Part shown: positions 14,778-19,398 of the stretch, piece after piece
Layout: each line of letters starts with the position of its first letter
Numbering within the stretch: the stretch's first letter is position 1
DNA from: an uncultured beta proteobacterium
GTDB taxonomy: Bacteria; Pseudomonadota; Gammaproteobacteria; Burkholderiales; Burkholderiaceae
Assembly (NCBI GenBank): GCA_903843315.1
Contig: CAIMPQ010000129.1
Span: forward strand, 1-19,398
DNA length: 19,398 bases
Direction: 5' to 3'
Notes under the pieces: generated by a model
What the model saw: the letters and a program-made list of their open reading frames with translations, nothing else
Databases searched by the model: none
What the model was told of the DNA's origin: nothing
Made by a program: the position numbers and the translations under genes

Positions 14778-17474
14778 ATGGCGGCGGTTCCAGAACAAAT
14801 TTTAGGTAAACAGAATCCCCTTGATGCAGATCCTGGCGAGACCCAAGAGTGGTTGCAAGCCCTAGATGGCGTCATTCGTAATGAGGGTGCTGAAAGAGCT
14901 GCCTACTTAATCGATCAACAAATTTCTCATGCACGGGTAAATGGAGTAGTCCAACCTTTCCACGCAGAGACTCCTTACATTAATACGATTCCAGTTGAGA
15001 ACCAAGCACGTTTACCCGGTGATCAAAATGTAGAGCATCGTATTCGTTCTTACACGCGTTGGAATGCAATGGCCATGGTATTGCGTGCCAATAAAGACAC
15101 CAACGTTGGTGGACATATATCTTCATTCCAGTCTGCCGCAACTTTGTATGACGTCGGCTTCAATCACTTCTGGCATGCACCGTCACCAGAGCATGGTGGT
15201 GACCTAATTTTTGTTCAAGGTCACTCTGCTCCAGGAGTATATGCACGTGCTTACATGCTGGGTCGCTTATCAGGTGATCAACTAGATAACTTCCGCCAAG
15301 AGGTTGGTGGTAAAGGGATATCAAGCTATCCACACCCATGGCTGATGCCAGATTTCTGGCAGTTTCCAACCGTATCCATGGGCTTAGGGCCGATCATGGC
15401 GATTTATCAGGCGCGCTTTATGCGTTACATGCAAGACCGCGGCTTTATTAAAAATGAAGGTCGTAAAGTCTGGGCATTCTTGGGTGACGGTGAAACTGAT
15501 GAGCCTGAGTCTTTGGGTGCCATTGGTATGGCTGGCCGTGAAAAATTAGATAACCTGATTTTCGTAGTGAACTGTAACTTGCAGCGCTTAGATGGTCCGG
15601 TGCGTGGTAACGGAAAAATTATTCAAGAGTTAGAGAGTGAGTTCCGTGGTGCTGGTTGGAATGTCATCAAAGTAGTGTGGGGCGGTCAGTGGGATGCTTT
15701 ATTTGCTCGCGACAAAAAAGGCATCTTGATGCAACGTCTTGGTGAAATCGTGGACGGGCAATATCAAACCATGAAGTCGAAGAATGGTGCTTATGTCCGT
15801 GAAATCGTATTTAATACACCAGAGCTCAGAGCATTAGTGAATGACTGGAGCGACGATGAGATCTGGCAGCTGAATCGTGGTGGTCATGATCCCCATAAGG
15901 TGTATGCCGCATTCCATGCAGCCGTAAACCATCAAGAGCAGCCAACTGTGATTCTGGCCCACACTATTAAAGGTTATGGGATGGGCGGATCTGGTGAGGC
16001 GATGAATATTGCTCACCAAGCGAAGAAGATGAATGATGATGATGTGCGTCGCTTCCGGGATCGCTTTGAGATTCCTGTCAAAGATGAACAGCTAGATGAC
16101 ATGCCTTTAGTGAAGTTTGCTGATGGCAGCCCTGAGCTGGAATACATGAAGGCACGACGTCAGGAGTTGGGTGGTTATTTGCCTCAACGCCGCACGAAGG
16201 CAGAAAGCTTGCCGGTTCCTGCCTTGGATGTATTCACTCCCTTGCTAGAAGCAACTGCTGAAGGGCGTGAGATTTCTACGACGATGGCTTTTGTACGCAT
16301 ACTCAACACCGTTGTACGTGACAAGGTCTTAGGTAAGCGTGTTGTGCCGATTGTTCCGGATGAATCTCGTACCTTTGGTATGGAGGGTATGTTCCGTCAA
16401 TTAGGTATCTGGAATCAACTGGGTCAGCTCTATACCCCTGAAGATCATGATCAATTGATGTTCTATAAAGAAGATAAAACAGGCCAGATTCTGCAGGAGG
16501 GCATTAACGAAGCTGGTGGTATGTGCGATTGGATCGCGGCTGCTACTTCTTACTCTACGCATGGCGTTCCCATGTTGCCTTTCTATATCTTCTACTCGAT
16601 GTTCGGCTTCCAGCGTATTGGCGACTTAGCTTGGGCGGCAGGAGATATGCGTAGCCGCGGCTTCCTATTGGGTGGTACAGCTGGTAGAACAACCTTGAAC
16701 GGTGAAGGTCTACAACACGAAGATGGCCATAGTCATCTGTGGAGTGGCGCGGTTCCAAACTGCATCAGCTATGACCCGACATTCTCATTTGAATTGGCAG
16801 TAGTGATTCAGGATGGTATGCGTCGTATGTTAGAAGTGCAAGAAGATGTGTATTACTACGTCACATTAATGAATGAGAACTATGCTCATCCTGCAATGCC
16901 AAAGGGCGCAGAAAAAGACATCATCAAGGGTATGTACAAGCTGAAGTCGGTAGGTGATGCGAATGCGAAGTTGCGTGTGCAACTTTTAGGTTCTGGAACC
17001 ATCTTCCGCGAAGTCATTGAAGCAGCAGAAATCTTGCATAAAGATTGGGGTGTCGCCTCTGATTTATGGGGTTGCCCAAGTTTCACTGAGCTAGGCCGTG
17101 ACTGGACTGCGGTTCACCGTAGCAATCTGTTGAACCCAAGTGCAACGCCAGCTTTATCTCATGTAGAGAAATGCTTAAAAGATACCTCTGGCCCGGTAAT
17201 TGCTGCTACTGATTATGTCCGCCTGTTTGCTGAGCAGATTCGTCCTGCTATTCAGCATATGGGTCGCCGCTATGAGGTATTGGGTACCGATGGTTTTGGT
17301 CGCTCTGATACTCGTGAAAAGCTCCGTGACTTCTTCGAAGTAGATCGCCGCTGGGTTGTCCTCACTGCCTTGAGATCTTTGGTTGATGCAGGTCAGCTTG
17401 ATCGCCAAAAGCTCGCTGAAGCAATCAAGAAATACAACATCGATACCACTAAACCAAACCCAATGACGGTTTGA
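14778..17474 (+). CDS. aceE: Pyruvate dehydrogenase E1 component (homodimeric type)
   Basis: This is the thiamine-diphosphate enzyme that decarboxylates pyruvate and acetylates the lipoyl groups of AceF. The 898 residues match the homodimeric E1 of proteobacteria. Visible features are RYTRWNAMAMV-like N-terminal sequence, GHISSFQSAATLYDVGFNHF, the ThDP motif GDGETDEPESLGAI ending in the NCNLQRLDGPVRGN region, HTIKGYGMG, PDESRTFGMEGMFRQ, and LNGEGLQHEDGHSHL. The ribosome site GGAG (14767-14770) is seven bases before the ATG. AceF follows after 15 bases. No PdhR-type operator (AATTGGT-N3-ACCAATT) was seen in the leader; instead a divergently transcribed two-component pair lies next door. Confidence 0.97.
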   Translation: MAAVPEQILGKQNPLDADPGETQEWLQALDGVIRNEGAERAAYLIDQQISHARVNGVVQPFHAETPYINTIPVENQARLPGDQNVEHRIRSYTRWNAMAMVLRANKDTNVGGHISSFQSAATLYDVGFNHFWHAPSPEHGGDLIFVQGHSAPGVYARAYMLGRLSGDQLDNFRQEVGGKGISSYPHPWLMPDFWQFPTVSMGLGPIMAIYQARFMRYMQDRGFIKNEGRKVWAFLGDGETDEPESLGAIGMAGREKLDNLIFVVNCNLQRLDGPVRGNGKIIQELESEFRGAGWNVIKVVWGGQWDALFARDKKGILMQRLGEIVDGQYQTMKSKNGAYVREIVFNTPELRALVNDWSDDEIWQLNRGGHDPHKVYAAFHAAVNHQEQPTVILAHTIKGYGMGGSGEAMNIAHQAKKMNDDDVRRFRDRFEIPVKDEQLDDMPLVKFADGSPELEYMKARRQELGGYLPQRRTKAESLPVPALDVFTPLLEATAEGREISTTMAFVRILNTVVRDKVLGKRVVPIVPDESRTFGMEGMFRQLGIWNQLGQLYTPEDHDQLMFYKEDKTGQILQEGINEAGGMCDWIAAATSYSTHGVPMLPFYIFYSMFGFQRIGDLAWAAGDMRSRGFLLGGTAGRTTLNGEGLQHEDGHSHLWSGAVPNCISYDPTFSFELAVVIQDGMRRMLEVQEDVYYYVTLMNENYAHPAMPKGAEKDIIKGMYKLKSVGDANAKLRVQLLGSGTIFREVIEAAEILHKDWGVASDLWGCPSFTELGRDWTAVHRSNLLNPSATPALSHVEKCLKDTSGPVIAATDYVRLFAEQIRPAIQHMGRRYEVLGTDGFGRSDTREKLRDFFEVDRRWVVLTALRSLVDAGQLDRQKLAEAIKKYNIDTTKPNPMTV

Positions 17475-17489
17475 TAAGAGATAAATAAT

Positions 17490-19091
17490 ATGAGTCAAAT
17501 AATCGAAATCAAAGTCCCAGATATTGGTGATTACAAAGATGTACCAGTGATCGAAGTCTTGGTGAAAGCTGGTGATCAGGTTGAGAAAGAACAATCTATT
17601 GTTGTTCTCGAATCGGATAAAGCTACTATGGACGTTCCTTCATCACACTCCGGGGTTGTAAAGGAAGTCAAAGTGAAAATTGGAGACAGCCTTTCTGAGG
17701 GTTCTGTCGTAATTACCTTGGAAGAGGGCGCTGCTAGTGCAGTTGCCCCTGCCCAGGCAAGTCCTGCTGCAGTAGTGGCTCCAGCGGCACCTGCTAGTGC
17801 AGGCGCTCCGATTGAAATCAAAGTCCCTGATATTGGTGATTACAAAGATGTACCGGTAATTGAAGTATTAGTGAAAGTTGGCGACAAAGTAGAAAAAGAA
17901 CAATCTATTGTTGTTCTCGAATCGGATAAAGCCACTATGGACGTTCCTTCATCACACTCCGGTGTTGTGAAGGAAGTTAAAGTGAAAATTGGCGATAGCC
18001 TTTCTCAAGGTTCTGTGGTGGTGATTCTAGAAGGGGGCTCCTCTGTATCCACTCCAGCTCCTGCGGCAGTGGCCGCTCCTGCTGCAGCCAAGCCTGCCGC
18101 TGTTGAGCCTCCGATTGCGCGTGCACCAGCACCACCCCCCATTAGTAATACACCACCACCAGTAGATTCTGCAGTAAGTCATGCAAGTCCATCCGTGCGT
18201 AAATTTGCTCGTGAGCTTGGCGTAACCATTACGCAAGTGAAGGGGTCTGGACATAAAGGCCGCATTACTCAAGAAGATGTTCAAGCGTTTGTGAAAGCGG
18301 CTATGAGTGGAGGCGCAGGAAATCCTGCCAATGCATCCAGCGGTGGAAGCTTGGGTGGCCTGAATTTGATTCCTTGGCCGAAAGTGGATTTCACGAAATT
18401 TGGTGAAATTGAGCGTCAGCCATTAAATCGGATTAAGAAACTCACTGCAGCCAACTTGGGTCGTAACTGGGTCATGATCCCAGCAGTGACGTATCACGAA
18501 GATGCAGACATTACGGATTTAGAAGCCTTCCGTGTATTGACTAATAAAGAAAATGAAAAGAAGGGTGTCAAGATTACGATGCTCGCTTTCTTAATGAAGG
18601 CGGCGGTAGCTGCTCTGAAAAAATACCCCGAGTTCAACAGCTCACTTGATGGTGATGATTTAATTCTTAAGAAGTACTTCAATATTGGTTTTGCAGCTGA
18701 CACTCCGACAGGTTTAGTAGTGCCAGTTATTAAAGATGTAGATAAGAAAGGCATCTTTGAGCTTGCTAAAGAAACTTCCGATTTGGCAGCGCTTGCACGT
18801 GATGGCAAATTAAAGCCAGACCAAATGCAAGGCGCTAGCTTTACGATTTCTTCTTTAGGTGGCATCGGCGGTACGTATTTCTCACCGATCGTTAATGCCC
18901 CAGAGGTAGCCATATTGGGTGTAAGCAAGGCTGCGATGAAACCTGTGTGGGATGGCAAGCAATTTGTTCCGCGCCTCCTGTGCCCGCTATCACTATCCGC
19001 AGATCATCGCGTCATTGATGGTGCATTAGCTACGCGTTTCAATGTCTACATTGCCCAACTCTTAGCCGACTTCCGTCGCGCTAGTCTGTAA
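17490..19091 (+). CDS. aceF: Pyruvate dehydrogenase E2, dihydrolipoamide acetyltransferase with two lipoyl domains
   Basis: AceF transfers the acetyl group to CoA and forms the core of the complex. The 533 residues contain lipoyl domain 1 (about 3-77, lipoyl Lys-44 in ESDKATMD), an Ala/Pro linker, lipoyl domain 2 (about 107-181, Lys-147), and a long Ala/Pro-rich linker. These are followed by a peripheral-subunit-binding domain (about 230-267, ASPSVRKFARELGV ending GRITQEDV) and the catalytic domain. The catalytic motif is DHRVIDG, with His-506 and Asp-510. The two lipoyl domains are almost identical even at DNA level. The ribosome site is weak (AGAGA about eight bases before ATG). LpdA follows nine bases after the stop. 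Confidence 0.97.
   Translation: MSQIIEIKVPDIGDYKDVPVIEVLVKAGDQVEKEQSIVVLESDKATMDVPSSHSGVVKEVKVKIGDSLSEGSVVITLEEGAASAVAPAQASPAAVVAPAAPASAGAPIEIKVPDIGDYKDVPVIEVLVKVGDKVEKEQSIVVLESDKATMDVPSSHSGVVKEVKVKIGDSLSQGSVVVILEGGSSVSTPAPAAVAAPAAAKPAAVEPPIARAPAPPPISNTPPPVDSAVSHASPSVRKFARELGVTITQVKGSGHKGRITQEDVQAFVKAAMSGGAGNPANASSGGSLGGLNLIPWPKVDFTKFGEIERQPLNRIKKLTAANLGRNWVMIPAVTYHEDADITDLEAFRVLTNKENEKKGVKITMLAFLMKAAVAALKKYPEFNSSLDGDDLILKKYFNIGFAADTPTGLVVPVIKDVDKKGIFELAKETSDLAALARDGKLKPDQMQGASFTISSLGGIGGTYFSPIVNAPEVAILGVSKAAMKPVWDGKQFVPRLLCPLSLSADHRVIDGALATRFNVYIAQLLADFRRASL
17502..17731 (+). repeat. Direct repeat, first lipoyl-domain copy (second copy at 17811-18040)
   Basis: The two copies are offset by exactly 309 bp (103 codons). 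Stretches of 38 identical bases (17586-17623 and 17895-17932) and 29 identical bases (17625-17653 and 17934-17962) are separated by a single third-position difference. This indicates recent duplication or ongoing gene conversion inside aceF. Confidence 0.85.
17811..18040 (+). repeat. Direct repeat, second lipoyl-domain copy
   Basis: This is the partner of the copy at 17502-17731. Flanks differ clearly in the Ala/Pro linkers, so similarity is limited to the folded lipoyl domain. Confidence 0.85.
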
Positions 19092-19100
19092 GGAGGGTCT

Positions 19101-19398
19101 ATGGTTAAGCAAACGATCCTCGTTCCAGATATTGGCGATTACTCCGACGTACCGGTGATTGAAGTTCTAGTCAAAGTCGGAGATGTGATTGAAAAAGAGC
19201 AAGCCTTATTGGTGCTCGAGTCTGATAAAGCAACAATGGAAATTCCCTCAGATGCGGCAGGAACTGTGACTAGTATTGCCGTCAAGTTAGGCGATAAGGT
19301 GAGCAAGGGCACTTTGATTGCTGAGATAGAAGCCAGTACTGCATCTACATCAACGGCTACAACAGCATCAGCTCCAACTGCAGCTCCAACTGCAGCTC
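19101..19398 (+). CDS. lpdA: Dihydrolipoamide dehydrogenase (E3) with N-terminal lipoyl domain, 3' end missing
   Basis: Only the first 99 codons are in the window. They encode a complete lipoyl domain (about residues 3-77, lipoyl Lys-43 in ESDKATMEIPS) followed by the start of a Thr/Ala/Pro-rich linker. The FAD/NAD-binding part expected of LpdA lies beyond the edge. The call rests on position after aceEF and on the known betaproteobacterial arrangement in which E3 carries its own lipoyl domain; a third acyltransferase-like protein cannot be excluded from this fragment. A very strong ribosome site (AAGGAGGGT, 19090-19098) overlaps the aceF stop. The linker contains a 12-bp tandem repeat, GCTCCAACTGCA, just before the edge. 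Confidence 0.85.
   Translation, partial: MVKQTILVPDIGDYSDVPVIEVLVKVGDVIEKEQALLVLESDKATMEIPSDAAGTVTSIAVKLGDKVSKGTLIAEIEASTASTSTATTASAPTAAPTAA

Noticed and set aside
17175..17594. Minus-strand open frame of 139 codons across the aceE-aceF junction
   Set aside because: It is opposite two well-supported coding ends and carries no recognisable motif or promoter.
18494..18958. Minus-strand open frame of 154 codons opposite the aceF catalytic domain
   Set aside because: The sense strand encodes a clear conserved domain with HRVIDG motif; the antisense frame shows low-complexity Ser/Pro/Lys sequence and no family features.
19340..19398. Tandem 12-bp repeat at the right edge as a mobile or CRISPR-like element
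   Set aside because: It is an in-frame Ala-Pro-Thr linker repeat following a lipoyl domain, a normal low-complexity feature of E2/E3 proteins.

Overview
The window looks like the chromosome of a free-living betaproteobacterium (Burkholderiales). Protein sequences and gene order (glnA-ntrB-ntrC; aceE-aceF-lpdA with a lipoyl domain on LpdA; a FixJ-like two-component pair beside folD) resemble Polynucleobacter or a close relative; this assignment rests on recognition, not on a search. Base composition is moderate and genes are tightly packed, often overlapping. I saw no mobile element, tRNA, rRNA or CRISPR array, and no gene-free stretch longer than about 255 bases.

Layout. (1) 2-1526, plus strand: the 3' part of an EI24-family membrane protein, overlapped by a stand-alone molybdopterin-binding (CinA N-terminal/MoaB-like) protein. 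(2) 1527-6591, plus strand: nitrogen-control cluster. The glnA leader carries two NtrC-type palindromes 51 bp apart and a sigma-54-like GG-N10-GC element, followed by glnA, ntrB (glnL), ntrC (glnG) and exonuclease III (xth). The last three overlap one another. A strong intrinsic terminator lies inside the first codons of ntrB. (3) 6615-8283, plus strand: an exported cupin, a YqhA/UPF0114 membrane protein with a terminator, an unexplained region of nested inverted repeats, an FNR-type palindrome, and a 102-residue protein of unknown function with its own terminator. (4) 14573 down to 8349, minus strand: a probable operon of a PAS-containing membrane histidine kinase, a FixJ/LuxR response regulator, folD and the M3 oligopeptidase prlC. 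(5) 14778-19398, plus strand: pyruvate dehydrogenase operon aceE-aceF-lpdA, diverging from the kinase operon; lpdA runs off the right edge.

The most notable point is the NtrC protein. Its receiver, Walker A, arginine-finger and Fis-type DNA-binding parts look intact, but the sigma-54 contact loop reads GAFPGA instead of GAFTGA and the Walker B aspartate is glycine (LFLGE instead of LFLDE). This suggests an NtrC that no longer works as a classical sigma-54 activator, although the glnA leader keeps well-formed NtrC sites. The second point is the terminator buried in the ntrB coding start, which probably sets the ratio of glnA to ntrBC-xth transcripts and may depend on translation from the TTG start of ntrB.
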